Positions 39,276-50,280 are shown, counted from the stretch's first letter. The stretch is 64,000 bases of DNA from Sphingomonas hominis (GCF_013328205.1 NZ_JABULH010000003.1:248001-312000); one strand, 5' to 3'. The notes: a model not told the origin generated them from the sequence alone. Numbers and translations are program-made.

Positions 39276-39332
39276 CTTCACATTTGCGCGCGCAGTCGCG
39301 AGGGCGCAGGAGGACAGGCACAGGAGATCAGG

Positions 39333-40859
<1,527 letters not shown>

Positions 40860-40875
40860 TGCGACTGCGTGCACA

Positions 40876-40893
40876 TTATCATGTCCATGATAA
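40876..40893. promoter_or_regulatory. Perfect palindrome directly upstream of the RHH gene
   Basis: TTATCATG-TC-CATGATAA: 8-bp arms with a 2-bp centre. It starts 17 bases after the pccB stop and its last base is the first base of the AAGGAG Shine-Dalgarno of the next gene. Ribbon-helix-helix proteins bind short inverted repeats, so this is most likely an autoregulatory operator. Confidence 0.65.
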
Positions 40894-40905
40894 AGGAGAT
40901 GTGAT

Positions 40906-41205
40906 GTGCAGACGGAACGCGTGACCTTCCTGACGACGCCCGACCACAAGGCCGCGCTTGACGCTTATGCCGCCTCGAATGGCAAGTCGGTCGGCCATGT
41001 CGTGCGCGAGGCGACGAGCCGGTACATTGCGCAGCCTGCCGACGACGACGCCAACGATGAAGAGGTGGAATTGGCAGCGCTGGTCGCAGAGGCGAATGCG
41101 GCGATCCCGCAGATGCGTGCCTCCATCGATCGGATGATCGACGCGCTCGACGCCTCGCACCGCAAGGTCGATGCGTTCCTTCGCGAGGCGGGGGTGCGCG
41201 CGTGA
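40906..41205 (+). CDS. Small ribbon-helix-helix-like protein with helical tail
   Basis: 99 residues from GTG, with AAGGAG 7 bases upstream. Residues 5-45 fit a ribbon-helix-helix: strand RVTFLTT, helix A PDHKAALDAYAASNG, helix B SVGHVVREATSRYIA. The acidic linker DDDANDEEVE leads to a helical tail rich in A, M, D and R that could be a coiled coil. RHH proteins of this kind include CopG-type repressors and antitoxins. It is coupled by a GTGA overlap to the next small gene and preceded by a perfect palindrome. Confidence 0.7.
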   Translation: MQTERVTFLTTPDHKAALDAYAASNGKSVGHVVREATSRYIAQPADDDANDEEVELAALVAEANAAIPQMRASIDRMIDALDASHRKVDAFLREAGVRA

Positions 41206-41414
41206 GTGCGATCGGCGACGCGCTGGCGGCGATCCGACAGGTCATCCTGATGCAGCAGCGTATGGATCAGCTCGACGGGCGGATCACGCAATTGGTGGCG
41301 GACGTCGATGGGCTGACCGATGCGCTATCGAACATGCGCGACCGCGTTAGCCGGCTGGAAGGCATTATCGAGGGCGCAGTGATGGCAGCGCGGCAGCGGA
41401 GGATCGAGGAATGA
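41202..41414 (+). CDS. Small coiled-coil protein
   Basis: 70 residues from GTG. Hydrophobic residues at heptad positions run from about 10 to 62 (VILMQQRMDQLDGRITQL, then LTDALSNMRDRVSRLEGII), so nearly the whole protein should form a coiled coil. No known domain. Both ends are coupled: GTGA with the RHH-like gene, ATGA with the epimerase gene. It may pair with the helical tail of the RHH-like protein. Confidence 0.65.
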   Translation: MSAIGDALAAIRQVILMQQRMDQLDGRITQLVADVDGLTDALSNMRDRVSRLEGIIEGAVMAARQRRIEE

Positions 41415-41839
41415 GCGGTATGACGCTGGGACGGCTCAATCACGTCGGAGTCGCGACGCCGTCGATCGAGCGGTCGGTCGCGACCTATCGCACGCTGCTG
41501 GGCGCGGAGGCGATCGGCGAGCCGTTCGACCTGCCCGCACAGGGCGTCCGCGTGTGCTTCGTCGACACGCCAAACACACAGATCGAGTTGATCGAGCCGT
41601 TTGACGAGCAATCTCCCATCGCGGGGTTCCTCAAGAAGAACCCGGCCGGCGGGCAGCATCACGTCTGTTTCGAGGTGCCCGACATCCACGCCGCGGTCGC
41701 GCACCTGAAGGCGGAAGGCGCGACCGTGCTAGGCGAGCCGCGCATCGGCGCGCATGGCACACCGATCGTGTTCGTCCATCCGAAGGATTTCGGCGGATTG
41801 CTGGTCGAGTTGATGGAAACGCCGGCAGGCGATCACTGA
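41411..41839 (+). CDS. mce: Methylmalonyl-CoA epimerase
   Basis: 142 residues, glyoxalase/VOC fold. Metal ligands are visible as LNHVGVAT (His), QIELIEP (Glu), GQHHVCFEV (His) and GLLVELMET (Glu). It converts (S)- to (R)-methylmalonyl-CoA between carboxylase and mutase. The ATGA overlap couples it to the coiled-coil gene. Confidence 0.95.
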   Translation: MSGMTLGRLNHVGVATPSIERSVATYRTLLGAEAIGEPFDLPAQGVRVCFVDTPNTQIELIEPFDEQSPIAGFLKKNPAGGQHHVCFEVPDIHAAVAHLKAEGATVLGEPRIGAHGTPIVFVHPKDFGGLLVELMETPAGDH

Positions 41840-41862
41840 CAACCATAAGCGGGAGAGGTGCC

Positions 41863-42651
41863 ATGACCGATTACCAGACGATCATCGCTGAGAAGAAGGG
41901 TGACGTGCTCGTGCTCACGCTCAACCGGCCCGATCGGTTGAACGCTGCCTCGATCGACCTCGCGCAGGAGTTGAGCGCGGCCTTGTACGACTTGCAAGGC
42001 GCACGCGCGGTGCTGCTGACCGGAGCGGGGCGAGCCTTCTGTTCGGGCGCGGACTTGCAGTCGCGCGGCGGTGACTCCGCCGTCGCAGGCGGCGATGCCA
42101 GCCACCGCGCATTGATGAACTTCTACAATCCGTTGATGAGCCAGTTGCTGCATCTGCCCGTACCGGTCGTCACCGCGGTCAACGGCCCTGCGGCGGGCGT
42201 CGGTTGCTCGATGGCACTGTCGGGCGACTTCGTGCTCGCGGGCAAGAGCGCCTATTTCCTGCAAGCCTTCGTCAACATCGGGCTGGTGCCCGACGGCGGT
42301 TCGACGTGGCTGCTCGCGCGCGCGATCGGCAAGGCACGCGCGACGCAGATGATGATGCTGGGCGAGCGGATTGGTGCGGATCAGGCGGCTGACTGGGGGC
42401 TGATCTACCGCGCGGTTGAGGATGCGCAGTTGATGGACGAGGCGCTGGCGCTCGCGACCCGGCTCGCCGCAGGGCCGACCGTGGCGCTCGCCGCGATGCG
42501 CCGCACCATCATGAGCGCGCTCGACGGTTCGTTCGACCAGACGCTGCGCGCCGAGGCCGAGGGGCAGCGCGCGGCGGGCAATTCGCAGGACGCACGCGAG
42601 GGGGCGAAGAGCTTCATCGAGAAGCGCAAACCCGCCTTCACCGGCGCGTGA
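41863..42651 (+). CDS. Enoyl-CoA hydratase/isomerase family protein
   Basis: 262 residues, crotonase fold. The oxyanion hole is formed by AFCSGADLQ and NGPAAGVGCSMAL; IGLVPDGGSTWLL has Asp-Gly rather than the catalytic Glu-Gly of true hydratases, resembling PaaG-type isomerases. It may link odd-chain or branched acyl-CoA breakdown to the propionyl-CoA pathway in which it sits. Starts 23 bp after the epimerase with GGGAGAGG upstream. Confidence 0.9.
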   Translation: MTDYQTIIAEKKGDVLVLTLNRPDRLNAASIDLAQELSAALYDLQGARAVLLTGAGRAFCSGADLQSRGGDSAVAGGDASHRALMNFYNPLMSQLLHLPVPVVTAVNGPAAGVGCSMALSGDFVLAGKSAYFLQAFVNIGLVPDGGSTWLLARAIGKARATQMMMLGERIGADQAADWGLIYRAVEDAQLMDEALALATRLAAGPTVALAAMRRTIMSALDGSFDQTLRAEAEGQRAAGNSQDAREGAKSFIEKRKPAFTGA

Positions 42652-42674
42652 GCCGATCATCCGAGTAGAATGAT

Positions 42675-44903
42675 ATGACTGATCCCATCATCGAGCAGAA
42701 CACCGGCGAGGACGCGGGCAGCGCGCCCAAGCCCGCGGCCATGCCGACCGAGGTCGCGGCGCCTCCGCCCGCGCCGGCGCTCGACACTTGGGCAAAAGCC
42801 GCGGCGAAGGAGGTCAAAGGCAAGGACCTGACCTGGGCGACGCCGGAAGGGATCGACGTCAAGCCGCTCTACACCGCGGAGGACGTCGAAGGATGGGAGC
42901 CCGGTCTGCCCGGTTTCGCGCCGTTCACCCGCGGCGTGCGCGCGTCGATGTACGCCGGACGGCCGTGGACGATCCGGCAATATGCCGGCTTCTCGACTGC
43001 TGAGGCCTCCAACGCCTTCTACCACCGCAACCTCAAGGCGGGGCAGAAGGGCCTGAGCGTCGCGTTCGACCTGGCGACGCACCGCGGCTACGACAGCGAC
43101 CATCCGCGCGTGACGGGCGACGTCGGTAAGGCGGGCGTCGCGATCGACAGCGTCGAGGACATGAAAATCCTGTTCGACGGCATCCCGCTCGACCAGATGA
43201 GCGTCAGCATGACGATGAACGGCGCGGTGATCCCGATCCTCGCCTTCTTCATCGTTGCAGGGGAAGAGCAAGGGGTCGATCGGCGGTTGCTCGACGGAAC
43301 GATCCAGAACGACATCCTCAAGGAGTTCATGGTCCGCAACACCTATATCTACCCGCCAGAACCCAGCATGCGGATCATCTCGGACATCTTCGGCTACACC
43401 AGTCGCGAGATGCCGAAGTTCAATTCGATCTCGATCTCCGGTTATCACATGCAGGAAGCCGGTGCGACGCAGGTGCAAGAGCTTGCGTTCACCATCGCCG
43501 ACGGCATGGAGTATGTGAAATACGGCGTCGCGAGCGGGCTCGACATCGACAAGTTCGCCGGGCGGCTGTCCTTCTTCTTCGCGATCGGCATGAACTTCTT
43601 CATGGAGATCGCCAAGCTGCGTGCGGCGCGCGTGCTGTGGCACCGCGTTATGACCAATTTGGGCGCGCGCGACGAGCGGTCAAAGATGCTGCGCACGCAC
43701 TGCCAGACCTCGGGCGTGTCGCTGACCGAGCAGGACCCGTACAACAACGTCATGCGCACCACGATCGAGGCGATGGCGGCGATGCTGGGGGGCACGCAAT
43801 CGCTCCACACCAACGCGCTCGACGAGGCGATCGCGCTGCCGACCGACTTCTCCGCCCGGATCGCGCGCAACACGCAGCTGGTGATCCAGGAAGAGACCGG
43901 GATGACCAACGTCGTCGATCCGCTCGGCGGCAGCTACTACGTCGAGGCGCTGACTAAGGACCTGGTCGACCGCGCCTGGGCGATCATCGAGCGCGTCGAA
44001 GCCGAGGGCGGCATGGCCAAGGCTGTCGCCGCCGGCTGGCCTAAGGCGATGATCGAGGAAGCCTCCGCCGCGCGCGCAGCGCGGGTCGACCGCGGCGAGG
44101 ACGTGATCGTCGGCGTCAACAAATACCGCAAGGAGAATGAGGACGGACTCGAGATCCTCGACGTCGACAATCACGCGGTGCGCGAGGCGCAGGTCCGCCG
44201 CATCAACGAGATGAAGGCGAAGCGCGACGAGGCGGCGTGCCGGGCCGCGCTCGACGCGTTGCGTGAGGGCGCACGCGGGCAGGGCAATTTGCTCGAACTC
44301 GCGGTTGACTGTGCGCGGGCGCGCGCGACGCTCGGCGAAATCTCCTCGGCGATGGAAGACGTATTCGGTCGCTTCGGCACGCAGCCGACGCCGGTGAAGG
44401 GCATCTACGGCGGCGCCTATGACGGCGATGCGGCCTGGACGCGGTTGGAGGAAGGGGTGGCCGCGACCGAGCGGCGGCTGGGGCGCAAGCCCCGGATGCT
44501 CGTCGCCAAGATGGGGCAGGACGGTCATGATCGCGGCGCAAATCTCGTGTCGTCGATGTTCGGCGACCTGGGGTTCGAGATCGTGCCCGGCCCGCTATTC
44601 CAGACGCCCAAGGAAGCGAGTGAGTTGGCGCTGGCGAAAGATGTCGACGTGGTCGGCGCGTCCAGCCTCGCGGCCGGGCACAAGACGCTGATCCCCGAGC
44701 TGATCGGCCATCTGCGCGACGCAGGGCGCGCCGACATCAAGGTGATCGCGGGCGGGGTGATCCCGGCGCAGGATTACCAGGCGCTGCGCGACGCGGGCGT
44801 CCAGGCGATCTTCGGTCCGGGCACCAACCTGATTACGGCGGCGCAGGAAGTGCTCCGCCTGCTCGGCCACAACATGCCGCCGATGAGCGAGGCCGCGGAA
44901 TGA
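42675..44903 (+). CDS. scpA: Methylmalonyl-CoA mutase (adenosylcobalamin-dependent), single-chain
   Basis: 742 residues. A substrate-binding TIM barrel (about 80-560; [36 protein letters not shown]) and a C-terminal B12 domain (about 605-735) with GQDGHDRG, where His replaces the lower axial ligand of cobalt, then [14 protein letters not shown] and GGVIPAQDY. It makes succinyl-CoA from (R)-methylmalonyl-CoA. The Ala/Pro-rich first 30 residues are a linker. Full length for the homodimeric form, so no small subunit is needed. Confidence 0.96.
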   Translation: MTDPIIEQNTGEDAGSAPKPAAMPTEVAAPPPAPALDTWAKAAAKEVKGKDLTWATPEGIDVKPLYTAEDVEGWEPGLPGFAPFTRGVRASMYAGRPWTIRQYAGFSTAEASNAFYHRNLKAGQKGLSVAFDLATHRGYDSDHPRVTGDVGKAGVAIDSVEDMKILFDGIPLDQMSVSMTMNGAVIPILAFFIVAGEEQGVDRRLLDGTIQNDILKEFMVRNTYIYPPEPSMRIISDIFGYTSREMPKFNSISISGYHMQEAGATQVQELAFTIADGMEYVKYGVASGLDIDKFAGRLSFFFAIGMNFFMEIAKLRAARVLWHRVMTNLGARDERSKMLRTHCQTSGVSLTEQDPYNNVMRTTIEAMAAMLGGTQSLHTNALDEAIALPTDFSARIARNTQLVIQEETGMTNVVDPLGGSYYVEALTKDLVDRAWAIIERVEAEGGMAKAVAAGWPKAMIEEASAARAARVDRGEDVIVGVNKYRKENEDGLEILDVDNHAVREAQVRRINEMKAKRDEAACRAALDALREGARGQGNLLELAVDCARARATLGEISSAMEDVFGRFGTQPTPVKGIYGGAYDGDAAWTRLEEGVAATERRLGRKPRMLVAKMGQDGHDRGANLVSSMFGDLGFEIVPGPLFQTPKEASELALAKDVDVVGASSLAAGHKTLIPELIGHLRDAGRADIKVIAGGVIPAQDYQALRDAGVQAIFGPGTNLITAAQEVLRLLGHNMPPMSEAAE

Positions 44904-45277
44904 AAGCGACGATCCTGATCGCGGGCGCGCTGCTCGCCGCGCCGGCGGGGGCGCAATCAGCGAGCGACTATCAGGCCGCCGATGCGCAGCTGAACGCGGC
45001 ATATCGAAACGCGATGGCGCGGATGAAGCAGCTCGATCATGGCACCAGGCTTGCCGACCTACCGCCGGCCGAACGTGCCGGGCCGAGCTATAGCCAGGCG
45101 CTGCTTAACAGCCAGCGCGCGTGGCTCGCCTACCGCGACGCCAACTGCCGCGCGTTCGCTTACGAATATCGCGGCGGCTCGGCGCAGGGCTTGTCCAACC
45201 GCGTCTGCCTAACCCGCGTCACGCGCGCGCGCACGACCGAGCTGCGGCTGCTGCAATCGGTGTTCCTGCCCAAATGA
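44900..45277 (+). CDS. Exported DUF1311/LprI-family protein
   Basis: 125 residues. A signal peptide (to about 19, [10 protein letters not shown]) is followed by the LprI-type domain: [24 protein letters not shown] and a second Cys in [13 protein letters not shown], probably a disulfide in the periplasm. Some family members inhibit lysozyme; the role here is unknown. It is coupled to the mutase (ATGA) and to bioB (ATGA), an unexpected place for an exported protein. Confidence 0.85.
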   Translation: MKATILIAGALLAAPAGAQSASDYQAADAQLNAAYRNAMARMKQLDHGTRLADLPPAERAGPSYSQALLNSQRAWLAYRDANCRAFAYEYRGGSAQGLSNRVCLTRVTRARTTELRLLQSVFLPK

Positions 45278-46281
45278 CCGAGTTACCCATGACGATCCGT
45301 ACCGACTGGACTCGTGACGAGATCGCCGCGCTGTTCGACCTGCCGTTCACCGAGCTCGTGTTCCGCGCCGCTGAGGTGCACCGCGCGCACCACGATGCGG
45401 GGGCGGTGCAGCTATCGACTTTGTTGTCGATCAAGACCGGCGGGTGTCCCGAAGATTGCGGCTATTGCTCGCAATCGGTGGTCGCCGACAGCGGGGTCAA
45501 GGCGACCAAGCTGATGGACGTGCGTGCCGTGCTGCAATCCGCCGCGCAGGCGAAGGACGCCGGCTCGACCCGCTTCTGCATGGGCGCGGCGTGGCGTAAC
45601 CCCAAGGACCGCGACATGCCCGCGGTGCTCGAGATGGTGCGCGGCGTGCGCGCGATGGGGCTGGAGACGTGCATGACGCTCGGCATGCTGACGCCTGCAC
45701 AGGCCGCGATGCTGGGCGAGGCCGGGCTCGACTATTACAACCACAACATCGACACCTCGCCCGAGCGCTACAGCGGTGTCATCACCACGCGCAGCTTCGA
45801 CGAGCGGCTCGACACGCTGGCGCACGTGCGCGAGGCTGGGATCAACGTCTGCTGCGGCGGGATCGTCGGGATGGGCGAGACTAGGCAAGACCGGGTCGGC
45901 TTCGTCCACGCGCTCGCCACCTTGCCAGAACATCCCGGCAGCGTGCCGATCAATGCGTTGGTGCCGGTCAAGGGCACGGTGCTGGGCGACATGCTCGCCG
46001 ACACGCCGCTCGCCAAAATCGATGACATCGAGTTCGTCCGCACGGTCGCGGTCGCGCGCATCACCATGCCGGCAAGCATGGTGCGCCTCTCCGCGGGGCG
46101 TGAGAGCATGTCAGAGGCGACGCAGGCGCTGTGCTTCATGGCGGGCGCGAACTCGATCTTCACCGGCGACAAACTGCTTACCGCCGCCAACGCCGGCGAC
46201 GACCGCGACGCGGCGCTGTTCGACAAGCTGGGCTTGCGTCCGATGGCGGCAGAGTGCCGGGCGATGGAAGCGGCGGAGTGA
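45274..46281 (+). CDS. bioB: Biotin synthase
   Basis: 335 residues, radical-SAM enzyme. The 4Fe-4S SAM site is [13 protein letters not shown] (CxxxCxxC); [13 protein letters not shown] and [12 protein letters not shown] are BioB signatures. It inserts sulfur into dethiobiotin. Biotin is the carrier on PccA encoded next, which explains its place here; no bioF, bioA or bioD is nearby. The start could be 45274 (overlapping the previous stop) or 45289. A REP-type repeat follows. Confidence 0.96.
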   Translation: MTELPMTIRTDWTRDEIAALFDLPFTELVFRAAEVHRAHHDAGAVQLSTLLSIKTGGCPEDCGYCSQSVVADSGVKATKLMDVRAVLQSAAQAKDAGSTRFCMGAAWRNPKDRDMPAVLEMVRGVRAMGLETCMTLGMLTPAQAAMLGEAGLDYYNHNIDTSPERYSGVITTRSFDERLDTLAHVREAGINVCCGGIVGMGETRQDRVGFVHALATLPEHPGSVPINALVPVKGTVLGDMLADTPLAKIDDIEFVRTVAVARITMPASMVRLSAGRESMSEATQALCFMAGANSIFTGDKLLTAANAGDDRDAALFDKLGLRPMAAECRAMEAAE

Positions 46282-46293
46282 TACGCTTCCTCC

Positions 46294-46382
46294 GTCATGC
46301 TGAACTCGTTTCAGCATCCAACTCTCATCACGCGCCGTCGTCGCCTCGGGCGCAATGGACCCTGAAACGAGTTCAGGGTGAC
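46294..46382. repeat. Inverted repeat pair between bioB and pccA
   Basis: GTCATGCTGAACTCGTTTCAG and, about 60 bases on, CCTGAAACGAGTTCAGGGTGAC. This is the GTCAT...GTGAC frame of the dispersed family with a different core (AACTCGTTTCAG). It may fold into one long hairpin, possibly attenuating or ending transcription between bioB and pccA. Confidence 0.8.
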
Positions 46383-46434
46383 GGCGGTTTAGGACTTCGC
46401 GGTTCCCGCGAAGCGTTCATCTAAGGGGGCCGTC

Positions 46435-48450
46435 ATGTTCAAGAAGATTTTGGTCGCCAATCGTGGCGAGATTGCGTGCCGGGTGTTCCGCACCGCCAAG
46501 AAGATGGGGATCGCGACCGTTGCGGTCTATTCGGACGCCGATGCGCTCAGCCCGCACGTGCTGATGGCGGACGAGGCGGTCAGGCTCGGGCCGGCACCCG
46601 CGGCCGAGAGCTATTTGAAGGCCGAGTTGATCCTGCTCGCCGCCAAGGAGACGGGCGCGGACTGCATCCACCCGGGCTACGGTTTCCTGTCGGAGCGCGA
46701 GAGCTTCGCGCGCGCCTGCGCCGAGGCGGGGATTGCCTTCGTCGGCCCGCCGCCGAACGCGATCGCGGCGATGGGCGACAAGATCGAGTCGAAGAAGCTG
46801 GCGAAGGAAGCGGGCGTCAACGTCGTGCCGGGCTTCCTGGGCGAGATCGCCGACACCGACGACGCGGTCCGCATCGCGGGCGACATCGGCTATCCGGTGA
46901 TGATGAAGGCATCGGCCGGCGGCGGCGGCAAGGGGATGCGGCTCGCCTGGTCCGAGCAGGACGTGCGCGAAGGCTTCGAGGCGACCAAGCGCGAGGGACT
47001 GGCAAGCTTCGGCGACGACCGCGTGTTCATCGAAAAGTTCATCGAGAGCCCACGTCATATCGAGATTCAGGTGCTGGGCGATCAGCACGGCAACGTGGTC
47101 TATCTCAACGAACGCGAATGCTCCGTGCAGCGCCGCCACCAGAAGGTCGTCGAGGAAGCGCCCTCGCCGTTCGTCACGCCCGAGATGCGCCGCGCGATGG
47201 GCGAGCAGGCGGTCGCGCTCGCCAAGGCGGTCGGTTACTACAGCGCCGGCACGGTCGAATTGATCGTATCGGGCGCGGACACGACGGGGCAGGGGTTCTA
47301 CTTCCTGGAGATGAACACCCGGCTCCAGGTCGAGCATCCGGTCACCGAGGAGATCACCGGGCTCGATCTGGTCGAGCAGATGATCCGCGTGGCGGCGGGC
47401 GAGCCGCTGTCGTTCGGGCAGAGCGACGTAAAGATCAACGGCTGGGCGGTCGAGAACCGCGTCTATGCCGAGGACCCGTATCGCGGCTTCCTGCCCTCGA
47501 TCGGACGGTTGGTGCGCTACCGCACGCCAGCGGCCAACCAACGCCAGGCCCCTTTCGGTGACGACGAGGGCGCGCCGGGCGTGCGCGTCGACGACGGCGT
47601 GCGCGAGGGCGGTGAGGTCAGCATGTTCTACGATCCCATGATCGCGAAGCTGGTCACCTGGGCGCCGACGCGTGAGGAAGCGATCGATAAACAGATCGCC
47701 GCGCTCGACGCGTTCGAGATCGAGGGACCGGGGACCAACCTCGATTTCCTGTCCGCGCTGATGCAGCATCCGCGCTTCCGCTCGGGCGAGATCACGACCG
47801 GGTTCATCGCGGAGGAATATCCCGACGGCTTCCACGGCGCGCCGGCGAGTGATGACGTGGTACGTGCGCTCGCGGCGGCGGCGGGGTTCGCCGCGACCGC
47901 CGAGGCCGACCGCGCGCGGCAGGTCGATGGGCAATTGGGCAACCAGCTCGACGCGCCGACCGACTGGGTGGTGCGCGTTGGCAAGAGCGATCACCGCGTG
48001 CAGGTTGGCGACGATCACGTCGTCGTCGATGGTGCGCCGGTCGCGGGCGACATCGGCTACGACGCCGGCGCGCGGGTGGTCACGGTCGGCGGCGACGCGC
48101 CGCTGTCAGTCAAGCTCCGCCGCACGCGGACCGGCTTCACGATCAACGCGCGCGGCGCGACGCACAAGGTGCGCGTGCTGCCCGCGCACGTCGCCCCTTA
48201 CGCGCAGCATTTGATCGAGAAGGTGCCGCCCGATCTGTCCAAGTTCCTGATCGCGCCGATGCCGGGGCTGCTGGTGCGGCTGGACGTGGGTGTGGGCGAC
48301 CGCGTCGAGGCCGGGCAACCGCTCGCGGTGGTTGAGGCGATGAAGATGGAGAACATCCTGCGCGCGGAGAAATCGGCGGTGGTGAAGACCGTCAACGCTG
48401 CGGCGGGCGAGAGCCTGCAGGTTGACCAGGTGATTCTAGAGCTGGAGTGA
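46435..48450 (+). CDS. pccA: Propionyl/acetyl-CoA carboxylase, biotin carboxylase and carrier (alpha) subunit
   Basis: 671 residues. The biotin carboxylase domain (about 1-450; ILVANRGEIACRVFRTAK, ATP-loop KASAGGGGKGMR, EMNTRLQVEHPVTE) is followed by the BT linker domain and a biotinyl carrier domain with the biotinylated lysine in VEAMKMENIL (about 638). It carboxylates biotin with bicarbonate and ATP and works with PccB. GGGGG about 8 bases precedes the ATG. Confidence 0.96.
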   Translation: MFKKILVANRGEIACRVFRTAKKMGIATVAVYSDADALSPHVLMADEAVRLGPAPAAESYLKAELILLAAKETGADCIHPGYGFLSERESFARACAEAGIAFVGPPPNAIAAMGDKIESKKLAKEAGVNVVPGFLGEIADTDDAVRIAGDIGYPVMMKASAGGGGKGMRLAWSEQDVREGFEATKREGLASFGDDRVFIEKFIESPRHIEIQVLGDQHGNVVYLNERECSVQRRHQKVVEEAPSPFVTPEMRRAMGEQAVALAKAVGYYSAGTVELIVSGADTTGQGFYFLEMNTRLQVEHPVTEEITGLDLVEQMIRVAAGEPLSFGQSDVKINGWAVENRVYAEDPYRGFLPSIGRLVRYRTPAANQRQAPFGDDEGAPGVRVDDGVREGGEVSMFYDPMIAKLVTWAPTREEAIDKQIAALDAFEIEGPGTNLDFLSALMQHPRFRSGEITTGFIAEEYPDGFHGAPASDDVVRALAAAAGFAATAEADRARQVDGQLGNQLDAPTDWVVRVGKSDHRVQVGDDHVVVDGAPVAGDIGYDAGARVVTVGGDAPLSVKLRRTRTGFTINARGATHKVRVLPAHVAPYAQHLIEKVPPDLSKFLIAPMPGLLVRLDVGVGDRVEAGQPLAVVEAMKMENILRAEKSAVVKTVNAAAGESLQVDQVILELE

Positions 48451-48508
48451 GGTTGGGGCGGTAGGGGCGCCGTAAATCCACGGGACAGCGTAACCCACCG
48501 CGGCCATC

Positions 48509-48588
48509 GTCATCCCGGCCTTGAGCCGGGATCTCGCTTTCTTCTTTCTCCGCGACGGAAGCGGGACCCGGATCAAGTCTGGGGTGAC
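48509..48588. repeat. REP-like inverted pair after pccA
   Basis: GTCATCCCGGCCTTGAGCC, GGGATCTCGCTTTC, then GAAGCGGGACCC and GGATCAAGTCTGGGGTGAC. A long imperfect hairpin 58 bp after the pccA stop, positioned to act as a terminator. Confidence 0.85.
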
Positions 48589-48636
48589 ATGTAGAAAGTC
48601 GATCGAGAGTTTTCCGGTGTGCCGTGCAGCCGTGCG

Positions 48637-48746
48637 CGACGCGGGAGTTAATCCCGCGTCGTCGGTCGGCACTTCGTGCCGCCGGCCGTGTAGGCGCGTG
48701 CAGCCTTGGCTGCACCGCCCGCCGGCACGGCGGGCTCGCGCCTACA
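48637..48746. repeat. Structured multi-hairpin element, copy 2
   Basis: Same plan as 33141-33256. (1) CGACGCGGG (48637-48645) with CCCGCGTCG (48653-48661), loop AGTTAAT. (2) CGGCAC (48667-48672) with GTGCCG (48676-48681). (3) Outer stem TGTAGGCGCG (48689-48698) with CGCGCCTACA (48737-48746), enclosing (3a) TGCAGC/GCTGCA (48699-48714) and (3b) GCCCGCC/GGCGGGC (48717-48735). Only AGTTAATCCCGCG around hairpin 1 is shared in sequence; the other stems differ but pair perfectly. Lies in the 48451-48801 gap with a REP pair; no gene there. Confidence 0.75.
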
Positions 48747-48801
48747 ATTTGCGACACAAAAGCGCTGGACGTGACCCGGTGTGTTGGCCATCTCCATCAC
48801 C

Positions 48802-50280
48802 ATGACGCGCCTGCGCCTCTCGCTCCTCTCCGCCGTTGCCTTAGCCGGCTGTACGGTCGGCCCCGACTACGCGCCGCGCTCGGCCGCCGAGCTGGGTGTG
48901 CCCGACGCCTATTCCATCACCGCCGCGCCGACGCGTGAGGATCTGACGCATTGGTGGACGCGCTTCGACGATCCGGTGCTCGGCCAATTGGTCGAGCAGG
49001 CGAGCGCTGCCAACACCGACGTGGCGCAGGGGCTCGCGCGGCTCAGGCAGGCGCGCGAGTCGCTGGTGCAGAGCCGCGCCAACCTGCTTCCCACACTGAA
49101 CGGGTCGGGCGGGTACAGCCGGTCGGAGACGTTCCGCGGCGGCGGGCAGTCGGTGACGCTGCCCGACGGCACCGTGCAGAATATCGGCGGAGGCGGCGGC
49201 TCGAACTTCTCGCTCGGGCTCGACGCACAATACCAGCTCGGGCTGTTCGGCGAGGTGCGTCGCACCGTCGAGGCGACGCGCGCGCAATATGAGGCGTCCG
49301 GATTCGATTACGCGACCACGCTCCTGTCGGTGCAGCAGGAGGTCGCGCGCAACTACGTGCTGGCCCGGCTCTACCAGGCGCAGCTCGCCAATGCGCGCGC
49401 CAGCCTCGCGCTACAGGACGACAATCTCGAGATCGCCGGCTTCCGCGTCCAGGCCGGCCTCGTCTCCAGCCTCGATCAGGAGCAGGCGCGCAGCCAACGC
49501 GCGGCGACCGCGGCGACGATTCCCGCGTTCGAGCAGCAATATAACGCCGCCGTCTCGCGCCTCGGCGTGCTGACGGCGCAGGCGCCGGGGGCGCTCAAGC
49601 CGTTGCTCAGCGCGGCCCGGCCCATTCCCACCGGCCCGCGTGTCGTCGGCGCTGGCATCCCCGCCGACGTGCTGCGCCAGCGCCCCGACGTGCGCGCAGC
49701 CGAGCGGACGCTGGCCGCCGCAACCGCGCAGATCGGCGTCGCCAAGGCCGCGCTCTATCCCGCGCTCGCGATCAGCGGCAACATCAACACCAATGCGGGC
49801 AATGTGGGCGGGCTGCTCGGCACGATCACGGGCGGGCTGTTCGCCGGACTGACGCAGGCAATCTTCAACGGCGGACGGTTGTCGGCACAAGTGCGCAGCA
49901 ACGAGGCCGCGGCCGATGCCGCGCTCGCCGCATATAAGGGCAATGTGCTGCTCGCACTGGAGGACGTGGAGAACGCGGTCGTCGCGCTCGACACCTCGCG
50001 GCGGCGTGGGCGCGAGTTCGCGACACAGCTCGACGCCGCCAACAATGCCGCGCTGCTGTCGCGGCTGCAATATCGCAGCGGGCTGACCGACTTCACCACG
50101 CTGTCGCAGCAGGAAGCGAACCTGTTCTCCGCGCGCAACAGCGAGGCGCAGGCGCGCGCCGATCAGGCGACCGCCTTGATCCAGTTGTTAGGTGCGCTTG
50201 GCGGCGGGTGGAACCCCGACGTGACCCCGACGGCGCCCAACCCCGCAACCCAACAGCCCGCTGCCCGAGAGACCCGCTGA
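48802..50280 (+). CDS. Outer-membrane efflux channel lipoprotein (OprM/NodT family)
   Basis: 492 residues. Lipoprotein signal with lipobox AVALAGC (Cys about 17) and the family start CTVGPDY, then THWWTRFDDPVLGQLVEQA and two TolC-like repeats (ANTDVAQGLARLRQARE; LRQRPDVRAAERTLAAA; ALEDVENAVVALDT). It provides the outer-membrane duct for the MacAB proteins encoded next. An in-frame GTG at 48781 would add seven residues; the ATG gives the better signal peptide. Confidence 0.93.
   Translation: MTRLRLSLLSAVALAGCTVGPDYAPRSAAELGVPDAYSITAAPTREDLTHWWTRFDDPVLGQLVEQASAANTDVAQGLARLRQARESLVQSRANLLPTLNGSGGYSRSETFRGGGQSVTLPDGTVQNIGGGGGSNFSLGLDAQYQLGLFGEVRRTVEATRAQYEASGFDYATTLLSVQQEVARNYVLARLYQAQLANARASLALQDDNLEIAGFRVQAGLVSSLDQEQARSQRAATAATIPAFEQQYNAAVSRLGVLTAQAPGALKPLLSAARPIPTGPRVVGAGIPADVLRQRPDVRAAERTLAAATAQIGVAKAALYPALAISGNINTNAGNVGGLLGTITGGLFAGLTQAIFNGGRLSAQVRSNEAAADAALAAYKGNVLLALEDVENAVVALDTSRRRGREFATQLDAANNAALLSRLQYRSGLTDFTTLSQQEANLFSARNSEAQARADQATALIQLLGALGGGWNPDVTPTAPNPATQQPAARETR

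Noticed and set aside
42652-42674. Cobalamin riboswitch for the B12-dependent mutase
   Set aside because: Only 23 bp separate the mutase from the upstream gene and no B12-box-like sequence is visible there or before pccB.
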